Assembly (NCBI GenBank): GCA_963693305.1
Contig: OY855911.1
Span: forward strand, 34,310,439-34,374,438
DNA from: Meandrina meandrites
Lineage: Eukaryota > Cnidaria > Anthozoa > Scleractinia > Meandrinidae
Direction of reading: 5' to 3'
Length of the DNA stretch: 64,000 bases
Positions 11,301 to 26,100 of the stretch are shown one piece after another; the first letter of the stretch is position 1, and each line of letters opens with the position of its first letter. The notes under the pieces are model-generated. The model ran no database searches. It was not told the DNA's origin and saw only the letters and a list, made by a program, of their open reading frames with translations. The position numbers and the translations under genes were made by a program.

Positions 11301-14132
11301 AAAAACATCAACATAACTTACAGTTTTTTAGTCTGATTTTACCTCCTCCACTGTTTTATCAATATCAAAAGCCAATCACAAAATAACCTTAAAATCTAGC
11401 TGTCTTAAATCGGGTATGGCTTCACGATGACTTGTTTCTGTTTAATCTGGAGTAAATGGATGAAATATCAAACTTGCGTTTCCTCTTTTTCAGCACATTT
11501 ACTTACTATATATTTGTAGTGGATGTGGAAATAGTCTTTATAGCTAATCGTTTTTCTATGTTATTTTCATGTCTTTAATTTTCTGATTTCTTTGCCAACC
11601 GGATTATTTTCCCGTTCAACTGTTAACCTTTCAGGCGCCGAGCTCTAACGAATACTTCCCCTCGATCATTGATTATCATACATTTTTTTAATGCTCGTTG
11701 TGAGAATTTGGTGGTACATCAGGACAATAATGATTTGCTGTACTGAAAGACATTCGACAATGTATCAACCTCGTACATTTTTGAACTGAGCCTGTCTTAA
11801 CACTGTTAAGACAAAACAACAGAAAAAAACAACAAACAAGAAAATTATGATGGACTTATCTGAAGGATGAGGCTTCCAGTAGTCAACTGGAATCACTGAG
11901 AGACGAAGAGCTTAGTCCAGACTCCATCGATCCAAACAATTGTTGTAATCAAGAATCCACTGAAGCATCCGCACTTTTTCAGTATTGATCTCTGTTCAGC
12001 CTGGAGAAAACAGAGGCCATTAGTTACTATGTTTTTTTTTTCAGTCTTTGTAATTGCAAAAATTCGACCAACAAACGAATGGAAATTTTGCAGTAACTTC
12101 TGAAAGCGCTGTTGTAAGGTTTGCTGACCTCACTTAGGGCGCTTACCATTAGTTAGGACTGGACGGCCAGACAGGTATATTCAAGAATTGAATTCCGTTG
12201 TTAGTCAGATTTGTCCTGTCAAATCAGTCAATGTATAAATGTTTTTCACTGTTGGGGTGTATTTACAGTTGTGCATGGAGAAATCTCGTGAAAAAAGCCA
12301 ATTTCAGATTCAAAACCTTCGGACTGGCGGGGCCATTTCTGAGAAATGGTATCAGCACCCTTAGATTTTAACTTCTAGAGCAGATTAAACAGTTGTCAAA
12401 CAAACCTCAACTTTCTGAAACGGCGAGGACTGGGGCGTGTGGCTCGACAGCGTAGAATTCACAAAGGAACAGTCATCAGTCGACAATGAAGCCAAGAATT
12501 AGAATGGCTGTACAACATTTCTTCACAACTCATACCCTGTACAAAAACGAACACAAACAATAGACCAACTTCAGCTAATTGCAATAAGCAAATTCTGTAC
12601 TCGCTCCTGATAACTTTCTCAGCCTATGGAATATTGTTTTGGAACAACTGCTAGAAGAGTGAAAATGTTCACTGAATGTACATGGCAGCGCTCGGAAGGG
12701 AACGATATTTGAATTGCACTGAAACGAAAAAGTACGAAAGCTCGAAAGTGCGCTTGGCCAGTTAAACAACTGTACTTCACAAGAGTTAATGTGTTTGGTA
12801 ACCCAGTATTTCCAACAATTTGTAAACTAAAACGTTTTCCGCGGCGTGGCCTACAAATAACTCGGCTTAACTTCACGGCGTGGCCTCTTTTAATATTAGA
12901 CCGTTTAAAGGCCAAAATTGGTATAACTTAAGTTATATATAGTAACTAAATGAATAACACTGATGTAAAGAAGATAGAAAACGTGGACTTATCTGAAGGA
13001 AGCATATAGAGGAAGATGTCCGCCGTTCGGTTCACAATGCTTCGACGGACCAACAGCAAAATTTTGGGTGTGTCATTTGACACTTCTTTTTATACCTCAT
13101 TAAAATTCATTCCTCGCAGCCAGGAGAGAAATGTTCGATCCAAACAGAATGCATAAAAGAATTTTTCAGTAAGATTTTTATGCTTTGAATCACCTCGGCC
13201 ATGCTGCGAGAAAAGCACGCTCCAATCATTGATGGGGAACGTTTCAAAGCTTCTTTATATTATTCCTCGTAGCTACGAGAAATATGTTCACATGTGTTCA
13301 GTTCGATTCAAACAGAATACATTAAAGAATTTAATATTGAATAAGATCACAATGGTGAGCCCTTGGATGAATCAATGAATTGTGCACCTTGCAGCCTGGA
13401 AGGAAATCTGTCACTTGGGCTTGTAGATCACACAAAAATCATTTTTTTAACGCGCGCGCAATGTCTCGAATCCGCTTCTCATTTGTCAAACCATAGTTAG
13501 TAGAGGTCAAACACGGTGAGCCAACATAAAAATAAAACCACAAGTACAAGAACGTAATACTAACATATTACAAATTAAGTTTTATTTTCATGTTTTGCAT
13601 CCTTTTGAACAAACACGAAAGAAGAGCAAACACAGCAACACCGGCAACCTAAAATATAGTGATCGCATTCATTTGGGTGTGAAGGAAAGAGTGTCCATCG
13701 ATTTCTGCAGAATTGATACGCTGATGCAGAAAGATCGACTGGGAATACATGTGCAAGTCGTGAAAATCTACGTCTTCTCGATTGCAATCCATAAAAGAGT
13801 AATAGAATTCAAGTGTGAGAGTGGCAGTACGAAAGCCCTGTTTGGTGTTGAATAAGACTGAATGTGTTGGGTAGACCCCAGTTCCCCAGCAAAAAGAAAA
13901 TTACCGCCCGAGCAATGCCTGCAACATTTGATAACAGGTAATGCCAATATGGCGGGTAGTACCCTGTAGCTTTTTTCCGCCATGCTCCACACCTGCTCAA
14001 AATTAATATTAGCTTCGTATTTAACTCATAACCTGCAGCTTCCGACGAGCACGTTGTCACTATCTTTGTTTGCGGATCCGGTGCACCGAGGAGGAATATT
14101 TCTTTGAAGTTCTGTGTGTTCTGTTGATCAAA
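8309..14132. other. Intergenic upstream of the first galactosidase gene
   Basis: Nearly 6 kb without a gene I can support. It contains AT-rich sequence, interspersed-repeat fragments (for example around 9690-9890), the loosely repeated segments listed separately (11142-13130), and the presumed promoter of the galactosidase gene just before 14133, where no TATA box or distinctive motif stood out. Open frames of 60-98 codons on both strands around 12.6-12.9 kb and 13.6-14.0 kb overlap one another and look like chance. Confidence 0.5.
11142..13130 (-). repeat. Three diverged repeated segments with splice-like ends
   Basis: Similar segments occur at about 11142-11300, 11848-12014 and 12982-13130. 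Copies two and three share an exact 17-mer, TGGACTTATCTGAAGGA (11851-11867 and 12984-13000); copy one has a diverged version at about 11146. The other ends of copies one and two share ATCTCTGT..CCTGGAG.AAACAGAG (11272-11300, 11988-12014). Read on the minus strand each begins with an acceptor-like CTCCAG or similar and ends CAG followed by RYAAGT. Copy one is open as DVYIKESECPPNAAILCG then VCCSWTLAQVDNWKQFLFQ; copies two and three carry stops. They could be decayed duplicated exons or simply a dispersed repeat. Confidence 0.3.
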
Positions 14133-17100
14133 ATGCGAATTTTTACTTTCCGGTTACCGCCAATCAGCAAGCAACAACTGTTACTGCTACTCATCGCTAT
14201 AATATGTTTGGTCGGTTATTTGCTTCTCCAAAGAACAAGTAAGAGTAAAGATTTTTCAAGCTATGCTTCAGAACATGCCGCCTCGGATACCTCAATTCGC
14301 GGCAAAGAGACCGCGGAGGAGAGAAGATCGTCCGAGCCAAGCTTAACTTTTGGAGAGAAGGAATTTTTGCTTGAAGGGAAGCCCTTTCGAATCCTTAGTG
14401 GAGCAGTACATTATTTTAGAGTCGTTCCGGAGTATTGGAAAGATAGATTGGTGAAACTCAAAGCCATGGGATTGAATACTGTTGAAACGTGAGTACGTTT
14501 AATACATGTAAATTTAATTTGCTTATGCTTCAAGGTTATACTCTTAAGTACACAAAACTGTTGAATTTTAATATACACTGCTAGGTGAGGTTTTTTAAGT
14601 CTTTTAATGTTCTTTCAAACCTACCTGCAATAGGGGCAGGCTCAGTGTAGTTGTTGCAGTTTATAAAGACTTTGTCACGTTACACTTGAAGTGCATTTTA
14701 ATTTGTTGTCAATGTTTATGTTTTATTATTTTTTAAAGATTTATTTAATATAATTTTATATTTGTTAAATTACAAACAGCACTATACCAAGCAAAGCTAA
14801 GTTTGATAAAATGTGGATCACATGGCAGTTCATCCTCGGAGACGCAGGGCTTCAAAGGGGGACGGAAAGGGAAGAGGGAGACTGGGAGCGGGGAAAAAGG
14901 AGGGGGAGGGGAGGGGAAGGGAAAGGGGAAAGGGGAAGCCCTGGAAGCTTCTCTATACAGATCATTTCTTGATCAACTACTTAATTCTGAGCCGATATTG
15001 GCCTCATTTTTAATTAAATTTAAAATGAGGCCAATGAAAAGTGACCACATTTTGATTTGGAAGTCATTACGATCTCTTGAATTACAGACAAATTAGCATT
15101 GTAAACATTAGCAAATGATATAGCCACACACGTTGCAACACCTTCAAAACAAAAGAATTTTACAGTTCACGCTCATCACACGGATACTACATTTATTTCT
15201 TCACTTTTCGATGTGCGCATTTTCGCTACATGGAGTTCTTTGAGCAAGGAGCCCTGGGTTTCCAAGGATGATGGCAGTTCTAACTTGTAATATTGCCTTA
15301 CAGGTATATTGCGTGGAACTTACATGAAGAAGAAAAGGGTCAATTCAAGTTTGATGGACACTTGGACATAAAGTGAGAGTTATGTGAAGCGTATTACAGT
15401 CAAAGCTCATGGCATTTAAAATTCTTCTAATAATTAAGAAAGAGAAAACATGTTCCGTGTTTTTATCAAGATTATAGAAATGCAAGTGGAAGTTTGGGAG
15501 AACTGGAAATGCTGTGGAAAAACAAGCTGATTGGTGAATGTTTCTACACCTTTTAGAGTTCTCCCAAACTTTCACAAGTATTTCTATAGCTCAATAGAAA
15601 CATAAAAAATGTTTTTTATTGCTTTTAGAAAACAGCGCGAGGAAAAAGAATAAAATCCCTCATTTATTTTGATCATTAAAATGTAAATGTTTTCGTTGCG
15701 CCATCATTATGTCAATAGCTCATGCTAGTTCTGTGTTTCTATTGAGTTATAGATGTATAGCTTTTAGCATGTACTTTCTTACAGGATGTTCTCCAATATT
15801 CAACTTGCTGATCTCTGTGTTTTGTATTTTAGGACTTTTATTGAGTTAGCAAAAGAATTGGGTTTATATGTCATTGTGAGGCCAGGCCCCTATATTTGTT
15901 CAGAGTGGGATTTTGGAGGACTGCCAAGGTGAGAAAACAACAAATGGCTAGACCCACCCCACCCTAGCTGATGAGGAAGGTCAGGCAAGAAGTTTTCAAC
16001 AGCCAAACTTCTAAAGAGTATAAAGCTGTTAAACCTGGAGTTTCCAGAAGGGTGGGGATTCGAAGCATTAAAACACCTTCCATGCAGGAGGGGTCTGCAT
16101 ATTTCCTAGAAGAGTGCAGCTTTCTAAATGCAACTGATATTCTGCAAAAAAAGTCAATAATTTGTGTCATCCCTTAGTGCCCCCTCCTGAGAAAAAACCT
16201 GGATCTGCCCCTATGGGGTACAGTATAGTGCAGTTGTATTATTTAAAAACTGATTTTGGGAATTTTCCATTGATGGGCAAAGCAGGGAAATTCGAAACGA
16301 ATTTAGTGTATGGAAAGCTGACAGCCATAGTTTTAACCCTTTAAGCTCCAAAATCAACATACAAATTCTCCTGTCTGATCTCGATACATTTTCTTATAGT
16401 ATAAGTTGGGAGAAAAGCAATTTCCCCTTGGTGATCATTTTGATTCTCATAACATTTTCTCTTGACTAAGTATTGATATTGCAAGGAGGAGTTTGATGGG
16501 ACTTAAAGGGTTCAGCATCTTTACCCAGTCTCACTCTCTGTTTTGACACTGGCTCCAGACCTTGCGTTTGAAGACCGTTTGAGTGCATTCGCAAAAAATA
16601 TGGCTGTTTTAATTTGCAGTCTAGTGTTTAGGATATGAGTGTGATTTGTTTACAACCATGCACATTTTTTCTTTCTGTTCAAAGCTGGCTGTTAAATGAT
16701 CCTGATATGAAACCAAGATCAATGTATCCTCCATTTGTTCAAGCAGGTGATCAGTTCTTCAAAAAGCTTTTGCCAATTGTTGTTCCTTTACAGGTAATTC
16801 CTTATCATCTCCTTTTTATTAATAAATAATTCCCAAGAATGAAAGGTGACCCTTCTCTTTATATTAGCAAATGAATACGCCCCCAGGCAGATTGGTGACC
16901 AGAATATACACAATAATTATTGCAGTGTCTTAATTCGATTGTCTGCCTGATGATATGTAAAAACATGAAAAGAAAAAAATTAAGCTGGATGAAGTTGCGA
17001 TTTCAAGAAAGGAATGCAATGTGAGTCAATTAAATATTAAAACAACAGCACTAAATATGGTAACAATTTTTTTACTATATCTACTTGCCAGAAGTTTCTT

Positions 17101-20100
17101 TCCCCCAAAACCCCAACAATGTGTGACCGGGCCATTCTAGTAACTTTATTGAAGTACCCCCTCCCCCCACCAGGCACAAACCTGTACAGACATTGAGTTT
17201 CATTTTATCTGCCTGTTCTAGTATTCCAAAGGTGGTCCAATCATAGCATTTCAAATAGAGAATGAGTATGGAAGCTTTCCTGGTGCAGATGTCAAATACC
17301 TGCAACACCTCAAAAAGGTTTGTATTTACTATAAAGTAACTTGTAGATGAAGTAAAGTCATGTAGGTGTACAGTGAGATACAGTATGTTGCCCAGTTTCC
17401 GGCCACTATAGTTTGTAAGTGCTATAATAACTTCTTGAATATGCACAGAAAACTTTTCAGTCTTCTATCAAATAAAGTACATTAACTTACCTTTAAAATG
17501 TACAAAGGTTGGCTGCCTTCCTCGAGTATTAAAGAAATTATGCCACTTTTCGCAAAGCTCATAAGTTGCCCAGTTTCCGGCCAGCTAATCCAGTTTCCGG
17601 CCATCAAGATATAGAACATTTTCCTTGAAGCCGCTCAACTTTAGTCGACTCAAACTGACTTGTCAGTCCCTATATGTATTAGTTATGTCTGAATATTGGT
17701 TTATTCGGTTATGATTTCTCATCTACTCTTTATGAAAATTGTGTACGACCTCAATGACCCATTCGTGTTTCTGGATCTTCTGCTTATTCAGGCATTACAT
17801 TTTTGTTGACAACAAATATAAACATGTACTGTAAGCTTGCTTTAGCTGTTTTTGTATTTATTGCTTATGTGCTATTAATTTTTCAAGCAGTAGATTATAA
17901 ACTTTTAGTTATTTCACTGACAAAAACCTAAGTTTTGAAGAATTTGTTGCTTTAAGGTGGCCGGAAACTAGCCCTGTAGCCCCAAATCTTTGCTAAGAGT
18001 TTGGCGGCTGAAATTCAGAAACAGCTAAATTCTAGCTTGTGATGACACATCTTTAATCTAAACTCTGTCAAAAAATTACAAAGCTCCTTGATATATTTCT
18101 TATGAAACAAGCTATTTGTTTTTATACGGTAGCTTTGGTGTGCAGTGAAAAGAGGAAAGATTAGCCGATAAATGTTTACTCTCCTGAACAAAATTCATCA
18201 TTGCTCAGTTGTTTCTTGTCCAAAAAGCCCACCAAAACCAACAATTTATAGCTGAAATGTTTGTTTTTTCCGTCAGTACGCTTGGGTCGCCCACTACCTC
18301 TCGGAACGATTTACTTCATTGGTTCTTAAAGCAATAGATAATAGGTCATAACAATGCCCCTATCCCTGAATAACAATAGAGGTAGTGTTTATAGCGGGCG
18401 AATGAAAATACAGGTTCCAGAGAGGTAGTGTCTTACTGGTACACTTTGGTGAACGAGAATTAAAAATCCCAACAAAAGTAACCAAACAACATTCAATTTT
18501 TTTTTGCCAGAAACTGATACCGGCTGGAAACTGGGCAACACACTGCAGTTGTACAGTCATTGATGCATAAGCGTGCAGTTGTACAGCCATTGATGCATAA
18601 GCGTGCAGTTGTACAGTCATTGATGCATAAGCGTGCAGTTGTACAGCCATTGATGCATAAGCGTGCAGTTGTACAGTCATTGATGCAAAAGCGTGAACAA
18701 AAATGGCTCTACACGCACATAAGTGTACAGAATGACTGTACACGCACATAAGTGTGCACTTAACAACTGCATCGCAAAATGGAGGTTGGGTGCCTGCGAT
18801 ATCCAGGAGCTTCCACTATTGGCAGCCAGCTCCTAGATGGAGACTGCTCCCATGGCTGGCAAATCCTGGCAAGCCAGCATTGAGCCCCCACGCAGTAGGG
18901 AGGGCAGGCACCCGTCACACTGCGTAAACAGTGGAAAGAGGGAGGGAAATGGGGGGGGGGGGGGATTCATACCATCATGTATGCGTACAGTCATGTATGC
19001 CTACAGTCATGTATGTGTACAGTCACATATGCGTACACCCATGTATGTGTACAGTCATGTATGCGTAAATTCATGTATGCCGTTATTAATGCGTTTAGTC
19101 ATGTATGTGTACAGTCATGTATGCGTACAGCCATGTATGTGTACAGTCATGTATGTGTACAGTCATGTATGCGTAAATTCATATATCCGTACAGTCATGT
19201 ATGCGTACAGTTATTATTGCGTACAGTCATGTATGTGTACAGTCGTGGATGTGTATGCGTACAGTCATGTATGTGTACAGTCATGTATGTGTACATTCAT
19301 GTATGTCTACAGTCATGTATGTGTACATTCATGTATGTGTACAGTCATGTATGTGTACAGTCATGTATGTGTACAGTCATGTATGTGTACATTCATGTAT
19401 GTGTACAGTCATGTATGTGTACATTCATGTATGCGTACATTCATGTATGTGTACATTCATGTATGTGTACACTCATGTATGTGTACATTCATGTATGTGT
19501 ACAGTCATGTATGTGTACATTCATGTATGTGTACAGTCATGTATGTGTACAGTCATGTATGTGTACAGTCATGTATGTGTACAGTCATGTATGTGTACAT
19601 TCATGTATGTGTACAGTCATGTATGTGTACAGTCATGTATGTGTACAGTCATGTATGTGTACAGTCATGTATGTGTACAGTCATGTATGTGTACATTCAT
19701 GTATGTGTACAGTCATGTATGTGTACAGTCATGTATGTGTACAGTCATGTATGTGTACAGTCATGTATGTGTACAGTCATGTATGTGTACAGTCATGTAT
19801 GTGTACAGTCATGTATGTGTACATTCATGTATGTGTACAGTCATGTATGTGTACAGTCATGTATGTGTACAGTCATGTATGTGTACAGTCATGTATGTGT
19901 ACATTCATGTATGTGTACAGTCATGTATGTGTGGAGTCATGTATGTGTACATTCATGTATGTGTACAGTCATGTATGTGTACAGTCATGTATGTGTAGAG
20001 TCATGTATGTGTACATTCATGTATGTGTACAGTCATGTATGTGTACATTCATGTATGCGTACATTCATGTATTTGTACATTCATGTATGTGTACATTCAT

Positions 20101-23100
20101 GTATGCGTACATTCATGTATGTGTATATTCATGTATGTGTATAGTCATGTATGCGTACAGTCATGTACATGTACAGTCATGTATGCGTACAGTCATATAT
20201 GTGTACGCATACACAAGTCATGTATGTGTACACTCATGTATGCGTAAAGTCATGTATGCGTACAGTCATATATGTGTACAGTCATGTATGTGTACAGTCA
20301 TGTATGTGTACATTCATGTATGTGTACAGTCATGTATGTGTACAGTCATGTACGCGTACAGTCATGTATGCGTACATTCATGTATGAGTACAGTCATGTA
20401 TGTGTACAGTCATGTATGTGTACAGTCATGTATGCGTACAGTCATGTATGTGTACAGTCATGTATGTGTACATTCATGTATGCGTACATTCATGTATGTG
20501 TACATTCATGTATGTGTACACTCATGTATGTGTACATTCATGTATGTGTACAGTCATGTATGTGTACATTCATGTATGTGTACAGTCATGTATGTGTACA
20601 TTCATGTATGTGTAAAGTCATGTATGTGTACAGTCATGTATGTGTACATTCATGTATGTGTACAGTCATGTATGTGTACAGTCATGTATGTGTACAGTCA
20701 TGTATGTGTACAGTCATGTATGTGTACATTCATGTATGTGTACAGTCATGTATGTGTACAGTCATGTATGTGTACATTCATGTATGTGTACAGTCATGTA
20801 TGTGTACAGTCATGTATGTGTACAGTCATGTATGTGTACAGTCATGTATGTGTACAGTCATGTATGTGTACAGTCATGTATGTGTACATTCATGTATGTG
20901 TACAGTCATGTGTGTGTGGAGTCATGTATGTGTACATTCATGTATGTGTACAGTCATGTATCTGTACAGTCATGTATGTGTAGAGTCATGTATGTGTACA
21001 TTCATGTATGTGTACAGTCATGTATGTGTACATTCATGTATGCGTACATTCATGTATTTGTACATTCATGTATGTGTACATTCATGTATGCGTACATTCA
21101 TGTATGTGTATATTCATGTATGTGTATAGTCATGTATGCGTACAGTCATGTACGTGTACAGTCATGTATGCGTACAGTCATATATGTGTACGCATACACA
21201 AGTCATGTATGTGTACACTCATGTATGCGTAAAGTCATGTATGCGTACAGTCATATATGTGTACAGTCATGTATGTGTACAGTCATGTATGTGTACATTC
21301 ATGTATGTGTACAGTCATGTATGTGTACAGTCATGTACGCGTACAGTCATGTATGCGTACATTCATGTATGAGTACAGTCATGTATGTGTACAGTCATGT
21401 ATGTGTACAGTCATGTATGCGTACAGTCATGTATGTGTACAGTCATGTATGTGTACATTCATGTATGTGTACAGTCATGTATGTGTACAGTCATGTATGT
21501 GTACAGTCATGTATGTGTACATTCAAGTATTTGTACATTCATGTATGTGTACATTCATGTATGTGTACATTCATGTATGTGTACAGTCATGTATGTGTAC
21601 AGTCATGTATGTGTACAGTCATGTATGTGTACAGTCATGTATGTGTACATTCAAGTATTTGTATATTCATGTATGTGTACAGTCATGTATGTGTACAGTC
21701 ATGTATGTATACAGTCATGTATGTGTACATTCATGTATGTGTACAGTCATGTATGTGTACAGTCATGTATGTGTACAGTCATGTATGTGTACATTCATGT
21801 ATGTGTACAGTCATGTATGTGTACAGTCATGTATGTGTACAGTCATGTATGTGTACAGTCATGTATGTGTACAGTCATGTATGTGTACATTCATGTATGT
21901 GTACAGTCATGTATGTGTACAGTCATGTATGTGTACAGTCATGTATGTGTACATTCATGTACATTCATGTATGGGTACAGTCATGTATGTGTACAGTCAT
22001 GTATGTGTACAGTCATGTATGTGTACAGTCATGTATGTGTACATTCATGTATGTGTACAGTCATGTATGTGTACAGTCATGTATGTGTACAGTCATGTAT
22101 GTGTACAGTCATGTATGTGTACAGTCATGTATGATTACATTCATGTATGTGTACAGTCATGTATGTGTACAGTCATGTATGTGTACAGTCATGTATGTGT
22201 ACAGTCATGTATGTGTACAGTCATGTATGTGTACAGTCATGTATGTGTACATTCATCTATGTGTACATTCATGTATGTGTACAGTCATGTATGTATACAG
22301 TCATGTATGTGTACATTCATGTATGTGTACAGTCATGTATGTGTACAGTCATGTATGTGTACAGTCATGTATGTGTACATTCATGTATGTGTACAGTCAT
22401 GTATGTGTACAGTCATGTATGTGTACAGTCATGTATGTGTACATTCATGTATGTGTACAGTCATGTATGTGTACAGTCATGTATGTGTACATTCATGTAT
22501 GTGTACAGTCATGTATGTGTACAGTCATGTATGTGTACAGTCATGTATGTGTACATTCATATACATTCATGTATGGGTACAGTCATGTATGTGTACAGTC
22601 ATGTATGTGTACAGTCATGTATGTGTACAGTCATGTATGTGTACATTCATGTATGTGTACAGTCATGTATGTGTACAGTCATGTATGTGTACATTCATGT
22701 ACAGTCATGTATGTGTACAGTCATGTATGTGTACAGTCATGTATGTGTACAGTCATGTATGTGTACAGTCATGTATGTGTACAGTCATGTATGTGTACAG
22801 TCATGTATGTGTACAGTCATGTATGTGTACATTCATGTATGTGTACATTCATGTATGTGTACAGTCATGTATGTGTACAGTCATGTATGTGTACAGTCAT
22901 GTATGTGTACATTTATGTATGTGTACAGTCATGTATGTGTACAGTCATGTATGTGTACATTCATGTATGTGTACAGTCATGTATGTGTACAGTCATGTAT
23001 GTGTACATTCATGTATGTGTACAGTCATGTATGTGTACAGTCATGTATGTGTACAGTCATGTATGTGTACATTTATGTATGTGTACATTCATGTATGTGT

Positions 23101-26100
23101 ACAGTCATGTATGTGTACAGTCATGTATGTGTACATTCAAGTATTTGTACATTCATGTATGTGTACAGTCATGTATGTGTACATTCATCTATGTGTACAT
23201 TCATGTATGTGTACATTCATGTATGTGTACAGTCATGTATGTGTACAGTCATCTATGTGTACAGTCATGTATGTGTACAGTCATGTATGTGTACAGTCAT
23301 GTATGTGTACAGTCATGTATGTGTACATTCATGTATGTGTACAGTCATGTATGTGTACAGTCATGTATGTGTACATTCATGTATGTGTACATTCATGTAT
23401 GTGTACAGTCATGTATGTGTACAGTCATGTATGTGTACATTCATGTATGTGTACATTCATGTATGTGTACAGTCATGTATGTGTACAGTCATGTATGTGT
23501 ACATTCATGTATGTGTACAGTCATGTATGTGTACAGTCATGTATGTGTACATTCATGTATGTGTACAGTCATGTATGTGTACAGTCATGTATGTGTACAT
23601 TCATGTATGTGTACAGTCATGTATGTGTACAGTCATGTATGTGTACATTCATGTATGTGTACAGTCATGTATGTGTACAGTCATGTATGTGTACAGTCAT
23701 GTATGTGTACAGTCATGTATGTGTACAGTCATGTATGTGTACATTCATGTATGTGTACAGTCATGTATGTGTACATTCATGTATGTGTACAGTCATGTAT
23801 GTGTACATTCATGTATGTGTACAGTCATGTATGTGTACAGTCATGTATGTGTACATTCATGTATGTGTACATTCATGTATGTGTACAGTCATGTATGTGT
23901 ACAGTCATGTATGTGTACATTCATGTATGTGTACATTCATGTATGTGTACAGTCATGTATGTGTACAGTCATGTATGTGTACATTCATGTATGTGTACAG
24001 TCATGTATGTGTACATTCATGTATGTGTACAGTCATGTATGTGTACATTCATGTATGTGTACAGTCATGTATGTGTACATTCATGTATGTGTACATTCAT
24101 GTATGTGTACAGTCATGTATGTGTACATTCATGTATGTGTACAGTCATGTATGTGTACAGTCATGTATGTGTACAGTCATGTATGTGTACATTCATGTAT
24201 GTGTACATTCATGTATGTGTACAGTCATGTATGTGTACAGTCATGTATGTGTACATTCATGTATGTGTACATTCATGTATGTGTACAGTCATGTATGTGT
24301 ACAGTCATGTATGTGTACATTCAAGTATGTGTACATTCATGTATGTGTACATTCATGTATGTGTACAGTCATGTATGTGTACAGTCATGTATGTGTACAG
24401 TCATGTATGTGTACATTCATGTATGTGTACATTCATGTATGTGTACAGTCATGTATGTGTACAGTCATGTATGTGTACAGTCATGTATGTGTAAATTCAT
24501 GTATGTGTACAGTCATGTATGTGTACAGTCATGTATGTGTACAGTCATGTATGTGTACATTCAAGTATGTGTAAATTCATGTATGTGTACAGTCATGTAT
24601 GTGTACAGTCATGTATGTGTACAGTCATGTATGTGTAAAGTCATGTATGTGTACAGTCATGTATGTGTACAGTCATGTATGTGTAAAGTCATGTATGTGT
24701 ACATTCATGTATGTGTACAGTCATGTATGTGTACAGTCATGTATGTGTACAGTCATGTATGTGTACAGTCATGTATGTGTACATTCATGTATGTGTACAG
24801 TCATGTATGTGTACAGTCATGTATGTGTACATTCAAGTATGTGTACAGTCATGTATGTGTACAGTCATGTATGTGTACAGTCATGTATGTGTACAGTCAT
24901 GTATGTGTACAGTCATGTATGTGTACAGTCATGTATGTGTACATTCAAGTATGTGTACAGTCATGTATGTGTACAGTCATGTATGTGTACAGTCATGTAT
25001 GTGTACAGTCATGTATGTGTACAGTCATGTATGTGTACAGTCATGTATGTGTACAGTCATGTATGTGTACAGTCATGTATGTGTACAGTCATGTATGTGT
25101 ACAGTCATGTATGTGTACATTCATGTATGTGTACATTCAAGTATGTGTACATTCATGTATGTGTACAGTCATGTATGTGTAAAGTCATTTATGTGTACAG
25201 TCATGTATGTGTACATTCATGTATGTGTACAGTCATGTATGTGTACAGTCATGTATGTGTACAGTCATGTATGTGTACAGTCATGTATGTGTACAGTCAT
25301 GTATGTGTACAGTCATGTATGTGTACAGTCATGTATGTGTACATTCATGTATGTGTACAGTCATGTATGTGTACAGTCATGTATGTGTACAGTCATGTAT
25401 GTGTACAGTCATGTATGTGTACAGTCATGTATGTGTACATTCATGTATGTGTACAGTCATGTATGTGTACAGTCATGTATGTGTACAGTCATGTATGTGT
25501 ACAGTCATGTATGTGTACAGTCATGTATGTGTACATTCATGTATGTGTACATTCATGTATGTGTACAGTCATGTATGTGTACAGTCATGTATGTGTACAG
25601 TCATGTATGTGTACAGTCATGTATGTGTACAGTCATGTATGTGTACAGTCATGTATGTGTACATTCATGTATGTGTACATTCATGTATGTGTACATTCAA
25701 GTATGTGTACATTCAAGTATGTGTACATTCATGTATGTGTACAGTCATGTATGTGTACAGTCATGTATGTGTACAGTCATGTATGTGTACATTCAAGTAT
25801 GTGTACATTCATGTATGTGTACAGTCATGTATGTGTACAGTCATGTATGTGTACATTCATGTATGTGTACAGTCATGTATGTCTACAGTCATGTATGTGT
25901 ACAGTCATGTATGTGTACAGTCATGTATGTGTACATTCATGTATGTGTACAGTCATGTATGTCTACAGTCATGTATGTGTACAGTCATGTATGTGTACAG
26001 TCATGTATGTGTACATTCATGTATGTGTACAGTCATGTATGTGTACAGTCATGTATGTGTACAGTCATGTATGTGTACATTCAAGTATGTGTACAGTCAT

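Noticed and set aside
12575..14060. Open frames of 60-98 codons on both strands upstream of copy A
   Set aside because: Overlapping in conflicting frames, no recognisable domains, and length expected by chance in this composition.
14070..14132. N-terminal extension of galactosidase copy A from 14070
   Set aside because: 14070 is TTG, not ATG. The ATG at 14133 gives a typical short basic N terminus followed by the signal anchor. The same applies to 52876 (TTG) versus 52852 in copy B.
18560..18751. Short repetitive open frames on both strands (HKRAVVQ and HAYASM repeats)
   Set aside because: Products of the 30-bp minisatellite, with no independent coding evidence.
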